A stretch of 64,000 bases of DNA from Austropuccinia psidii (Eukaryota; Basidiomycota; Pucciniomycetes; Pucciniales; Sphaerophragmiaceae), in assembly GCA_023105745.1 (NCBI GenBank), contig JALGQZ010000007.1, positions 50,387,569 to 50,451,568 on the forward strand. The letters run 5' to 3'. How positions within the stretch are numbered: the stretch's first letter is position 1; each line of letters begins with the position of its first letter. Shown here piece after piece: positions 1 to 9,999 of this stretch. Both the position numbers and the translations under genes were made by a program. A model generated the notes under the pieces. The model saw only the letters and a program-made list of their open reading frames with translations, searched no databases and was not told the origin of the DNA.

Positions 1-527
1 TGGCTCGCTTTGATGTCTTTTGTCCCCTCTAGCTATTTTCACATCAAAGATAGAGATTCAGGGTTAAAGACTGATATTCACTATGGGTGTACCAAAAGTG
101 CATATAGGAATACCATGTTTGTAAGTGCCACAAACATGCATAACACTATTCTTAGTGTATATGTAACATGGGATTTCTCATTTTCCCATTATGTTGCCAT
201 GAAATTGAGAAAAACAAAAATTTTCATGGATCTTTTATGTGGTATTGATGATGTGGAATTGAAGTATTTTCCATATTACCACCTCAGAGGGTTAATTTGA
301 GTTTATTTACTCTATGGCTCTACCCTAGGTCAATTTTTATGTAGAATCCAAATCTGGTCTTAAATCCATGGATTTACCTACTCAATAAAAAGTTATTTAT
401 CTTTTCTGAAATGAAAATGATGAATTTTGAATATATGCATGACTTATGGGTTATGCATAGCTCACAAATTATTCTTAAAGATATTTTTGGCCTATTTGGG
501 TATGTAAAACATACCTCAAGGCTCACA
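1..527 (-). repeat. Partial LTR, family LTR-A, reverse orientation
   Basis: This stretch is the reverse complement of the first part of the complete solo LTR at 39050-40902. Shared landmarks include the segment over the Cys-free text around 480-527 (reading TGTGAGCCTTGAGG on the minus strand at 527-514) and the block around 60-110. The TG-type LTR terminus falls at 527. The other end lies outside the window. No protein is encoded; the short open frames here are chance frames in repeat DNA. Confidence 0.7.
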
Positions 528-2040
528 ATCTCCAAAGCACAAAGCCACGTACAAGACAAGCTCCACATCTCATACCCTCAAACAAGCAGTACCAAACCCT
601 CTAGAAAGCTCACACTCCTAATCACTATTTCAACTCGGAAGTTCATAAAGGATTTCATCACAACGTGCTACTGATGGATTTCTGAAGGAATAAGCTGCAA
701 AAGGAAAGGAAAAAGAAAACAATCCAAGATCAGCTTCATCATTCTCCCAAGAAATATCTCATCATTTAACCAGTAAATCTCCAAAGGCATCAGGCACAAA
801 ACATAAGTCTAAACTAATGAGCTCTTTTCCAGGAAGCTCCTCATCTATCTCACTATCAAATTAACAGCATTCCCCAGCAATACCCCAGAGTAAATCACCA
901 GAAAGCCTGATAATAGCCAAAGAGGAGCTTTAATTTCTCCATGAAGGTATTCAGAATATTATTACGTCATGGATAGCCCAAATACCCAAAACAATGGGAA
1001 TGCCTTTATATGGAACCCCAAAGGAATCTTATTGGCTGATTTTATATACAGTACACAATGTCTTACTACTAATCCCAAAATGTAATTTTGAAAATATTCA
1101 AAACCCCTCCAAAGGAATCCTTCTTTCAACCACAGAAACTTTAGTATCTTTGGTTAATACTGAAATATCTCACTCCATTTCAAAGTCTAAACTAACTTTC
1201 TTTGACAAATTATTAGTTAGCTATTTCCACAGCTTATTCATAAATGGGAACCCAAATCTAAAGCCAAACCCAACTATTCACCTTTCTCAACACTTATCAG
1301 AAGGTATTTGTAGCTATGGTCCACCCCCTTTTTCTTTCCTTCTGGGAAACAGAAAGAATGAATCACCTTGTGACACTATAACATAAAAATAAAAAAACAG
1401 GTGAGATTATTCTTTTCTAATCAAGTATTGATTATTATTTATATATATTAATATTCTCACCAAAATTCAGCCCACCTTGACAAGTCTATCTTCCAAAAAT
1501 TGCTCAAAAAAATATGTTTAAGAGAGATTGTGGAAGGATGAGATGAAAAAATCCCAAAATACACCACCTTCAATTCACCTTTAGATTTTCAAGATTTAAA
1601 TCTCCTACTATATGGTCAAAATACAAAAGTCTCAGCAAAAGAAGATTCAATTAAATTCACCATGCTAAATCATTTGAAAAACCTATTTGTAAAATCATCA
1701 AAAATGAATAATTTCCCTAAATTTGAAACTTTTTAATGGACCTTTTTTCCTCCACAAAGCTTAAGGGAAATTTCATTTCACATGCCTCGGCACACCTTGG
1801 AAACTCTCACATAACATTTATGGAAGCATCTGATACAAAATCATTTGAAACTCCCATTGTGAAGGAAATAGTTTGGGAGGAGGCATCAAATAATTATTTC
1901 TTATTTTAAAAAATACTCACTCAACTCCCAGATTCTGAGTAATATAAAAATACTTACGGAAACTTCACTTATATGAATGCCAAAGTTTTTTCCTCTACTT
2001 CTGATAGGTTTCCAATAATAACTCAAGAACAAATTTGTGG
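528..2040. other. Decayed non-coding stretch, origin unclear
   Basis: The first 500 bases are less AT-rich than the surroundings and may be old transposon coding sequence. A 130-codon plus-strand frame at 994-1386 exists, but I recognise no domain in it and neighbouring frames are riddled with stops. It adjoins an LTR end at 527, so it could be interior sequence of the same element. I would not call a gene here. Confidence 0.4.
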
Positions 2041-4128
2041 ACATTTTTTAAGCTACAAGAGTTCATTAAGAACTCATTACTCTGATTATGAATTAATTTT
2101 TTCTGTTTCAATGAGTCATGAATCAGATATTAAATGATTATTCAAATTACCATATAAGCTCCAGTAAAATATATTGTTTGTTGAGAACTGTGATAATATC
2201 CCTTTCTAAATTGTATGGAATTTTAATTTTAAACTATGAGACCAACTGCCACTTGAAAATTCTTTTAGATCATGAGATCCCTATACTTTTGGAATTTATA
2301 TTTTTCTATCAAAAAATATTTATAAACACATATCAAGGATAAAAATTTTGAAACAGAAAATTCCCAAGTTATTTTACTTAATGACAATTACTCTAATCCT
2401 CTTCTTCTGGTAAGATAAATGATGATTATTCTGACTTTCAAAATGAAATAATATTTCAGAATTGGTTTAGTTTATAACAATTGTCAAGCCCAAACTTGAA
2501 AATCGGGGAAAATAAACCAGTGATTTTAATTATATACTCCTTTAAATCCAACTAACTAATATAATAATCAATCATAGAATAAAAATGTTTCATTTAATAC
2601 TCTTTATCATGATTCAGATTTGTATCTAACCAATGGTGTATCCAAGAAGAATGAAGAATGAATTGAAAAATTAGAAAATTCATTTTCAAAGTTCCCAATA
2701 ATATTGGGACTTTATGTACTATATCCTATCTCTATATTAAATGAGCTGTGAAGGAAGATATTTGATTCCCCTTGGAGTTATGTATATATTATCAAGATTC
2801 TATGGAAAATTCGGCTTTTTATTCTATTTGCATGTAATTGGTGGCTTTTAAGGATCTATATTATTCCCAAGTTCCCTTTTAGCTGAGATCCTTCATAGAC
2901 CCCAGCTATTTCAGATTCTTTCACCATTTCTGAATCATTTAAAATTATTACCCATCCATTTGAATCAACTTTTTCAAAGAATTAAGAATTTCTTCAGAAT
3001 TGAGAAATTTCAAACTTTTAACAATATTCCATCTGATCTTGCATTTTGAAATTTTTTTGCAAAACCTGTTTTTTAATTCAGTTTTTAATTCAGAATACTT
3101 ATAATTAACTTAGTATATCTTACTCAAAAAATTTCAAAATTTTGAATATTTCCTATTACAGTTAGTATCACAGTGATTATAATATCCTTTTGATTATTAA
3201 AAGCCATTATTAATTTAAGAGAATTTTATACCAATAGATTGGGTAGAGAACTAACTGATTCACTTAAATTATAATCTCTCAGTGTTATACTTCTTTAATT
3301 TGAAGTTAGAATTAAGTAAAATATTAATTAAAATATCAATTTGGCAATTCATCGCCTCTTTTTTAATACTTCAATCGAAACATTAATAATTTGAGAACTA
3401 CTTTTGTTGAAGGAATGTGGATTGACAAAGATATTCTGAAATTTTCTGTATTCTATGAGAACTTGGTTTCTCAAATGCTGTTTATATCTGTAGCACATCA
3501 AAAATGATTATGATCCTCCAATAGTTTAATCTAACTACTTGTAAAAAGGGGGTTCTGAAGATTTTGAAATCTTTTTAATGGCCTTTTTCCAATATGAAAT
3601 TCCTTTCTTTATTAAATAAATAATACAAATCTCCAAGATTCATTTTTTTGAAAAGAAGAACAGTTTGAAACCAATTTCAATGATGAATAACTATCTAAGA
3701 ATTAAGAAGGAGAATATAACGATCTCCTTGGTTAATAAAAGTATTTGATCAATTTCAGATATATAAGTTCAGTCAAAGACTATAATATGTCCATATTCTT
3801 CAGTAAAAAAATCCAAATTTTTATTGTCTTAAATAAGATGATATGTAAGCATAGTATATTGATGAGAAATATCTCCAAAAAACTAAAAGTTTCTCTTTAA
3901 AAATTAAAGCCCAAGAATGGAATTTATTTTTTCACATTTTGTTTCAATAAGTAGAATTTAATTGCCCCTTGAAGAAAAGAATTAAATAATCAATATTTTG
4001 TGCTTTGATATCTCAAAAAGGTATAAAATAGCTCTGATATACTGATCATTTTGAACCTTCTCACAATATTAAATCAATTTTATATTGATTCTCCGTCACC
4101 TTTTTGAATGAATCTTTAATTCAAAAAG
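2041..4128 (+). repeat. Dispersed AT-rich repeat Z, copy 1 (truncated)
   Basis: From about 2490 the sequence aligns by eye with 36060-37680 in the same orientation, for example around 2551-2700 against 36127-36280, and again at 3110-3260 and 3700-4100. The likeness probably extends further left, more weakly. The match ends abruptly at 4128, where SEC1-derived sequence begins, while the other copy continues. I see no coding capacity, and the family identity is unknown. Confidence 0.7.
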
Positions 4129-4246
4129 TTTTCTATAGCTTTCTCTTCATGTCAGCATGGCAGAAACCTGTATGGAATTGTTTGAAAAACGTCAATTAGC
4201 AGCATTAGCATCAGTTGAACAGTGCTGCTCGACGGGTATGACAGCT
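4129..4246 (+). repeat. Direct repeat O, left copy
   Basis: About 115 bases match 14669-14784 with only a few differences: a 2-base length change in the segment just after the intron acceptor and two substitutions. It covers the end of an intron and the start of a SEC1 exon. It marks the left border of a block whose right border carries the same sequence, making the block a unit flanked by direct repeats. Confidence 0.9.
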
Positions 4247-4254
4247 GAAGGGCG
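4139..4254 (+). pseudogene. SEC1: SEC1-like gene, 3' half, first piece (split by copia)
   Basis: After an intron acceptor (TATAG ending at 4138) the plus strand reads in one frame through SMAETCMELFEKRQLA and VEQ-x7-MTAEG. This matches the helical region of Sec1/Munc18 proteins, which bind syntaxin-type SNAREs and promote exocytic vesicle fusion. The codon series is interrupted at 4254 by a transposon and resumes at 10000 without loss of frame once one copy of the 5-base duplication is discounted. The exon therefore originally ran 4139-4254 joined to 10000-10056. Sequence upstream of the acceptor is unrelated repeat, so the earlier exons are missing on this side; diverged versions of them are found at 13639-14593. 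Confidence 0.85.
4250..4254. repeat. Copia target-site duplication, left (GGGCG)
   Basis: Five bases directly before the LTR terminus TGAGAAACG, identical to 9995-9999 directly after the opposite LTR terminus. The 5-bp size is usual for Ty1/copia integration. Confidence 0.9.
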
Positions 4255-4278
4255 TGAGAAACGAGACACAGTATACAC

Positions 4279-4402
4279 TGACAAATGTGATAGTGTTAAT
4301 ACACTTATCAACGTTTGAGTACAAAGCAGACAAACACACCTGACAAATGTGATAGTGTTAATACACTTATCAACGTTTGAGTACAAAGCAGACAAACACA
4401 CC
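4279..4402. repeat. Tandem about 60-bp LTR sub-repeat (two copies)
   Basis: The motif running from TGACAAATGTGATAG to AGCAGACAAACACACC is repeated twice in succession. The same doublet occurs in the other LTR at about 9618-9742, with a third isolated copy at about 5200-5261. Such sub-repeats are typical of LTR promoter or enhancer regions, but no regulatory role is shown here. Confidence 0.85.
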
Positions 4403-4412
4403 TAAGAGTGTG

Positions 4413-4420
4413 ATAGAAAT
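4413..4420. repeat. 8-bp target duplication, left (ATAGAAAT)
   Basis: Identical to 5140-5147. It borders terminal inverted repeats, the size expected for hAT-superfamily transposition. Confidence 0.92.
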
Positions 4421-5139
4421 TAGACCTGGGCCCCCGCCCGATGGTCCTCCAAAAAGCCCGAGGGAAACCCTTTAGGGACCCGGGATGCGGGGCTCACTTT
4501 TTCAATGATCTCAGCTTAGGGACATGTTTTTAGTGGGATACGGGGTGAGGCTGGGACCCCGACAGGGACCCAAGCCTTTAATTGCAAGCTATCATTATAC
4601 AAAGTAGTATAGTATAGAAAAAAAAAGAAACTAACAAAATACTTATGAGAACACTCACATGGCCTTTGTGCTGCCAGTTCGATCGCGCTTGAGCTTTTTA
4701 TGGCAGCACTTTCCAAATCAATTCACCACATTGCATTCAACCAAGTCGTCATTGACCTCTGAGAAGTATAACCAAACCCACGAGCGTTTGGAAGTCGTAA
4801 TGGGTTCACTGGAGGCTTGGGTAGTGTGTTCTGCCTGTTCAAGCTCGCTGGGTGTGGATAAATGTGATGGCGAAGGATTAACAGAGGACATCAAAGATGT
4901 CCGTTTGGGAGGAAATGGATTAAAAAAAAAAAAAAAAAAAAAAGAGAAAAGTTACAAAAATAGAAAAAAAAATATTGGGCGTTCGGGCAGGTGAACTTTT
5001 GACAGTCCCAAAAGATCCTCCCGATTCTGAAGGTAGGGGTTAGGGTTGTGGAAAGATCTTGAACTTGTCCTGTGGTTGGGACCGGGTTTGGGCGCGGGCT
5101 TGTTGTTTTGCAAGCAGAAATCCATGGGAGGCAGGTCTA
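4421..5139. mobile_element. hAT-like non-autonomous DNA transposon (719 bp)
   Basis: The ends are inverted: TAGACCTGGGCC at the left and, read from the right, TAGACCTGCCTCC, so 9 terminal bases pair perfectly. An 8-bp duplication ATAGAAAT flanks the element. Subterminal regions are GC-rich (CCCCCGCCCG at 4431-4440 and GGGCGCGGGC at 5090-5099), unlike the host LTR. An A-run of about 19 bases lies at 4922-4940. Open frames of 66-111 codons exist on both strands, but none resembles a hAT transposase (no BED finger or hATC dimerisation text), so I treat it as non-autonomous. It must be younger than the copia LTR it interrupts. Confidence 0.88.
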
Positions 5140-5147
5140 ATAGAAAT
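5140..5147. repeat. 8-bp target duplication, right (ATAGAAAT)
   Basis: Second copy of the hAT-type duplication. Copia LTR sequence resumes with this octamer and continues CAATGAGTATGAAG as in the intact LTR. Confidence 0.92.
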
Positions 5148-5501
5148 CAATGAGTATGAAGATATGATCAGAATGGATTGCATATAGTAATACTAACCTG
5201 ACAAATGTGATAGTGTTAATACACTTATCAACGTTTGAGTACGAAGCAGAAAAACACACCTAAGAGTGTGATAGAAATCAATGAGTATGAAGATATGATC
5301 AGAATGGATGAAGAAGAAAAGTACAACAGCTTTCTTATATACATTCTGCATTTCGATACTACATACTTCACTGAGTAACTGAGTTTGCTTTCATTACCTG
5401 CCAAGCCGAATTGTTTACTACATCCTCAGCAATGTCCTCAGCACTGAGTACTGAGTACATTTAATAATATCCTCATCGTAGTTTTTTATTGTTGTGCAAT
5501 T

Positions 5502-5512
5502 CACCCCCCAAT
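5502..5512 (-). other. Copia polypurine tract
   Basis: On the minus strand a TTGGGGGG run immediately precedes the LTR, which fits the plus-strand primer site of an LTR element. It lies just downstream of the RNase H coding remnant, as expected. Confidence 0.6.
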
Positions 5513-6024
5513 TTGATGCAGGAAATAGAAGAAGAGCAAACATGCTTTACTAGCTCTTGATGCTTAACACAATGAAGCGCCTTAGTAAGGAGGTCAGCAT
5601 GCATAGCCGTGGTAGAAACATAAGACAAGGTAAAAAGGTTTAACGACAACTGCTCACGAAGCCAATGAAACTTGACATCAATGTGCATAGTGCGATTTGA
5701 GGACATTAGATTTTTGGCAAGAGATATGGAGGGCTGGTTGTCCCCTAAGAGAGGAAACAGAGAAGGACATATAAAGTAAAAGTTGTCGAAACCACAAAAT
5801 CTGTTGGCCTCCCTCGTACAATGCTTTATACTATGCTTCAGTAGAAGAAGAAGAAACGGATGCTTGCCGTCTAGATTTCCAATGAATGAGATTTTGTCCA
5901 AGATACACCAAAAGCCCTGTATGTGATCGTCGAGTGGAGGGACAGTTAGCATAACTAGCATCAGCATAGGTGCGAATATGTATGTCGGTTCAAGATAGGG
6001 TAAGACCAAGGTGTTTAGTCCCAA
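5513..6024 (-). pseudogene. Copia RNase H remnant
   Basis: The translated minus strand reads GDNQPSISLAKNLMSSNRTM, then HIDVKFHWLREQL and HADLLTKAL. This is the conserved C-terminal part of copia RNase H, where the partner choice motif (DNQ), the HID/H-x-x-RE region and the DxLTK region occur in this order. The domain normally degrades the RNA strand of RNA-DNA hybrids during reverse transcription. This segment lies in a different frame from the upstream reverse transcriptase (change near 5990-6024), and the N-terminal catalytic part is not readable in this frame, so it is inactive. Confidence 0.85.
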
Positions 6025-7270
6025 TGAGACATTGAAGAAGCCGTTTAAAAGCTTGCCAATGCTGAATGCCCGGCTTTTCCAAATGTTGTGACAAGAGTGA
6101 AACAGGAAATGCCAGATCGGGCCTTGTCGAGATGGCTAGATAGTTAATGAGACCTACAGCACATCGATAATTTACTTGAAGAGCCTGAAAAAGAGAATGA
6201 TCCTCGTCGCTTGCCACAGAGAGATAGACACCAGGATCCATCGGAGTTAAAACAGAATGCGCATTTTGCATGTTAAATTCAACAAGGATTTTTTTACTCA
6301 AATTTGCCTGAGACAAATGTAAACCGTCCACTGAACGCTCAGCCTTGATTCCCAGAATGTGTTTCAATTCACCCAAATCTTCCATCTCATATCATTGACC
6401 AATAAGCTTCTTGAACCGTGAGACATTGGGACTCACAATAGTCATGTCATCTACATGAACATGAACAAAACAAGGCCAGTCCTTGCTTCGTGAAATAAAT
6501 AGACAAGCATCTGCAGCAGAAGGAGCAAAATGTATACTATTGAAAAACGATACCAGTTCTTGATACCAGCAACGCGGAGATTGTTTTAACCCATATATGA
6601 ACTTCTTTAGTCAATAACATTTTCCGGGAGATAGCTCCAATCCAGCAGGAGGCCTAAGATAAATATCTTCAGTGAGAGGACTATTCAAAAATGCAGTCTT
6701 GGCATCCATATGATGAATGTGCCAATTACGTGTAACTCCAAGAGAAAGAATTAGCCGCAATGTTGCCATTGCACCAGTTGGAGCATAAGTGTCACTTTAT
6801 TCAATCCCTGGAATCTGAGAGCAACCCTGAGCACAAAGACGGGCTTTGTGTTTTATCAAATTACCATCGCCATCAAAAACTCTCTTGAAGACCCACACAG
6901 AATTGAGCAGATGAACATTGGAAGGAGGAGAAACTACTTCCCACACACCCTTGTCCTCGAGCGATCGTTTCTCATCTTGTATCGCCAAAAGCCATTGTTG
7001 AGAGTCGGCTGAAATTAATGCTTGTCGAAAGGTTTTTGGAGGAACATCAGGGAGAGCCAGAGCAAACAACTCTTCATCAGACCGAGTTATTGCAGGAATA
7101 TTCTTGGTAAGTTCATCAACAATATGATTAACAAAAGATGGCTTCGTTCTTCTTCGCTGGTGTTCTATAATATTATCTGAAGAAATGGAAGAAGAAATAT
7201 CATTGACAGCTTTCTGATGAAGTGGTTGAAGAACAATATCCCACCCGGGTCGCCATGTAGGAGGAGAAGA
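5990..7270 (-). pseudogene. Copia reverse transcriptase remnant
   Basis: Reading on the minus strand: the conserved opening (QQWLLAIQDEKRSLEDKGVW, then WVFKRVFDGDGNLIKHKARL at 6797-7069), a helix around FIYGLKQSPRCWYQELV, and the catalytic HVDDM motif near 6425-6475 with both aspartates kept. It continues through MEDLGELKHILGI and RPDLAFPVSLLSQHLEKPG. The enzyme would copy element RNA into DNA. Three or more in-frame stops break it: after PGIE at 6797, between GKCY and LKKF near 6610, and before YEMEDLG near 6390. The frame is continuous with the integrase upstream, so point nonsense rather than indels caused the decay here. Confidence 0.9.
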
Positions 7271-7273
7271 CTC

Positions 7274-8623
7274 TCAAGCCTCATCAACCACAGTAGAAGG
7301 TGAAGAGGGAGGAGCAGCTAAAGGAGATGTTATATCCGGTTCAATCAGAGTTGGAATGTCGAATGAAGATTCAGCCGGTGCACCAGAGAAGAGATTGCTG
7401 GTCGAAGAAGGAACCACAGATGAAGAAAAATCACCCTCTATAGATGGCAATGGATTGAAGAAAGTGCGACCAGGAAATGTAGTCTCATGAAAAATGATAT
7501 CATGACTATACTTTATTGACATATTTGACAAAAGCACCCTCCAGCTTTTCTGCCCAATCTGATACCCAAGAAAAATACCACAAGTCAAAGTGTTGGAAAA
7601 CTTCCCAGTATGCTGTTCTGTAGGAATATTGATGCAAACTTGACACCCAAACACCCAAAGGCGTGCATAATCAAATGGTGTATGATGCCATAAGGTGTAA
7701 GCAGGCAATACATTACATCTAAGAGGTAAAATATTCTCATATAATACAGCAGTGACCACAGCCTCTCCCCAAAGAGTATTAGGGAGTTTGGCGTGTTTAA
7801 GAAGAGCCCGTGCTTTCTCAGCCGTGGAGCAATTCCCTCACTCAGCAATGGGATTCTGCTGAGGAGTATATGGCGCAGTATAGTGAGGAGCAATACCATG
7901 AGTCAAGAAATAGTTTTTGAAACAAGTGGATGTAAATTCACCACCGTTATCCATTACAACGTTAAGAGGATAAGTATTGAATTTTAAATACACTTGCGAA
8001 CAGAAAATTTTGAAATATTTGAAAGCTTCAGATTTTAGTTTCAAAAGATAAACGTGTTTATATGAAGTGAACTGATTGCTGATTTTGAAATAATAATGTG
8101 CACCCCCTAATGTTGGTGGGGAGATCTTGCCACTTAAATCCATATGAATAAACTCCAGAGGTTTAATCGCTTTTGGAAATGTACCAGAATAAGGACATCG
8201 ATGAGATTTGGATAAGGCACAAGCTTCACAGCTTATTGGATTGGTTTTAATTTTGAAGAGTCGCTGAAGTATTTCAATACTGGGATGACCAGCTCTAGCA
8301 TGCAGAAGTTCAAGATTAACAATTTGTGGAATGTACTTGGATATTATTTGACTTTTTGGCTTACTGACAAGTTGTCCATTAATATAAAAGATTTTGTTGA
8401 TAATTTGACCGTTCAATTGAAGTCTCCCTTGACAATGAAATGCAAAACAATTTTGATTATTTATTCTAAATTTAAAACCATCATTACATAACTTTCCAAC
8501 ACTGATAAGTGTGGCTGTGAGCGAAGGAACATAAAAACATTGAAGATTGGTGTAAATTCCATTGGATAGAAGAGTAATCGATCCCCTTCCAAGTATCTGG
8601 GCTTTTTCACCATTGGCTACCAT
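7274..8623 (-). pseudogene. Copia integrase remnant
   Basis: The GAG-pre-integrase zinc region is seen as HARAGHPS followed by CEACALSKSHRCPY (an HHCC type). The integrase catalytic core follows, with aspartates in HMDLSGK and VVMDNGGEF and the glutamate in QQNPIAE. The protein would insert element cDNA into the genome. A stop (TGA) at 7838-7840 lies directly after the catalytic glutamate; the same frame continues GNCSTAEKARALLKHAK to a second stop at 7274. The C-terminal stretch around 7274-7470 is Ser/Pro-rich, as usual between copia integrase and reverse transcriptase. Confidence 0.9.
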
Positions 8624-8638
8624 TATTGTAGAATAGAG

Positions 8639-9589
8639 TTATTCATTGTTAAAAATAAGCGATTTTACTGAAGTCATATGATGAGAACAACCACTGTCAG
8701 CAATAATTTCATTGCCTGACGAAATAGCATTAAAGGCAAGATGCACAGTTGGAGAATCTTCTTCGGTTGATGAAAAATCCCTATCTTCTGTGATTGCTTT
8801 ATTTGCTTTGATGTTCTTCTTTTTTAATTCACGACATTCAGAAGCAGAATGCTTTGTTTTTGGATTATGTTGTCCATTAGTACATTGAGGATATGTCTTT
8901 TTCTTGGATTTTTCTTTTTGGTGATTGTCGGAATAATTTGGCTTTTGTGTAAGAAATGCCTGTTCTTCTTTAATTCCAAAAGATTCTGAGAAATCCATTC
9001 GACGCCTTTCAAGATATTCAATAACTTTTGGTATATTGAGTGGTCGTTGTGATTGTATAATTTCTTTGGTGTAATTATATGTAGTACTTAACTTACTAAC
9101 AATAATTTCAGCCATAAGAGATTCTTTAATGTCACCAGGAGTCCCAATAACAATACCAACCGAAGCTATTTTTCCAAGATGTTGAGTGATATTTGTAATA
9201 AATTCATCAAGATTGCCTTCTTGTTTTAATGCTAAAAATTCAAGAAATACTCTTGCTTGATTGTCTACTGAGTTTGAAGTAAAATGCATTGACAATTTGT
9301 GCCAAATTCGATATGGGTTTCCTTCATTGATGATTGAAAGAAATCTTTGACAGTTTAAAATTCCCATATTGCCAATTGAAATACCAGCTGTTTTTTGTCT
9401 TTTCCGAACAACCTCAGCTTGTTTAACAGCATCTTGAAGTGGCTCTGGATTCGAAAGAATACATTCTATTAGAACCAGTTCCATAAGATATGCTTGTATT
9501 TGAATCTTCCATTGTAGGAAATTTGAGTTGTTCAATTCTGGAATATTTCTTCGTGATTCAGACATTATTTTTGCGTCTTCTGGGCCCAT
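8639..9589 (-). pseudogene. Copia Gag and protease remnant
   Basis: The frame opens MGPEDAKIMSESRRNIPELN, where the first ATG overlaps the primer-binding region and a second Met follows at residue 9. The body resembles copia Gag (UBN2-type): NFLQWKIQIQAYLMEL, then RFLSIINEGNPYRIWHKLSM. A zinc-knuckle-like stretch (CTNGQHNPKTKHSASEC) departs from the usual CX2CX4HX4C. Near the C-terminus IIADSGCSHHM matches the aspartic protease motif D-S-G of copia elements. A stop follows at 8639, after which the same frame resumes into integrase. At 316 codons this is close to a normal Gag-PR segment. Confidence 0.88.
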
Positions 9590-9593
9590 AACC
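9577..9593 (-). other. Copia primer-binding-like site
   Basis: Directly inside the right LTR the minus strand reads GGTTATGGGCCCAGAAG. Its position next to the LTR terminus CA is that of a tRNA primer site; the GGTTATGGGCCCAG text overlaps the first possible Gag start codon. The tRNA identity is not established. Confidence 0.5.
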
Positions 9594-9994
9594 TGAGAAA
9601 CGAGACACAGTATACACTGACAAATGTGATAGTGTTAATACACTTATCAACGTTTGAGTACGAAGCAGACAAACACACCTGACAAATGTGATAGTGTTAA
9701 TACACATATCAACGTTTGAGTACGAAGCAGACAAACACACCTAAGAGTGTGATAGAAATCAATGAGTATGAAGATATGATCAGAATGGATGAAGAAGAAA
9801 AGTACAACAGCTTTCTTAATAGCTTTCTTATATACATTCTGCATTTCGATACTACATACTTCACTGAGTAACTGAGTTTGCTTTCATTACCTGCCAAGTC
9901 GAATTGTTTACTACATCCTCAGCAATGTCCTCAGCACTGAGTACTGAGTACATTTAATAATATCCTCATCGTAGTTTTTTATTGTTGTGCAATT
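9594..9994 (-). repeat. Copia LTR (element 5' side), 401 bp
   Basis: Starts TGAGAAACGAGACAC and ends TTGTTGTGCAATT. It is the uninterrupted version of the left LTR and holds the promoter side of the element. It contains two tandem copies of a roughly 60-bp sub-repeat and the short repeat CTTTCTTAATAGCTTTCTT around 9812-9832. Confidence 0.9.
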
Positions 9995-9999
9995 GGGCG
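9995..9999. repeat. Copia target-site duplication, right (GGGCG)
   Basis: Identical to 4250-4254. SEC1 coding sequence resumes at 10000, completing the codon broken by the insertion. Confidence 0.9.

Larger units (their letters stand above)
4255..5501 (-). repeat. Copia LTR (element 3' side) with nested insertion
   Basis: Matches the 401-bp LTR at 9594-9994 but is 1247 bp long. A 719-bp hAT-like element plus its 8-bp duplication explains most of the excess. The remainder is an extra partial LTR duplication at about 5148-5265, so the roughly 60-bp motif starting CTGACAAATGTGATAG occurs three times here. The terminus TGAGAAACG is at 4255; the inner end is near 5501 and adjoins a run of C (G on the coding strand). 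Confidence 0.88.
4255..9994 (-). mobile_element. Ty1/copia LTR retrotransposon, degenerate, in a SEC1 exon
   Basis: A full-length element on the minus strand, 5740 bp including a nested insertion. It has LTRs at 4255-5501 and 9594-9994, a 5-bp target duplication GGGCG, a purine-rich tract next to the left LTR and a primer-binding-like site next to the right LTR. Minus-strand coding order is Gag, protease, integrase, reverse transcriptase, RNase H, which is diagnostic of Ty1/copia (integrase before reverse transcriptase). Pol is one reading frame from 9589 to 5990 broken by several stops, followed by a frame change, so the element cannot be autonomous. Base composition is less AT-rich and more CpG-containing than the later gypsy elements. 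Confidence 0.93.

Noticed and set aside
994..1386. 130-codon plus-strand open frame as a gene
   Set aside because: No recognisable domain, surrounded by decayed repeat DNA. Length alone is not convincing.
4279..4402. Repeat-spacer pattern as a CRISPR array
   Set aside because: Two contiguous 60-bp units without spacers, shared by both LTRs of a eukaryotic retrotransposon.
4659..4994. 111-codon frame inside the hAT-like element as a transposase remnant
   Set aside because: No BED, RNase H-like or hATC text, and it ends in a poly-Lys run made by the A-tract.
5036..5050. Telomere-like GGGGTTAGGGTT
   Set aside because: Only about two units, within a transposon's GC-rich end. Not a telomere or an interstitial telomeric array.
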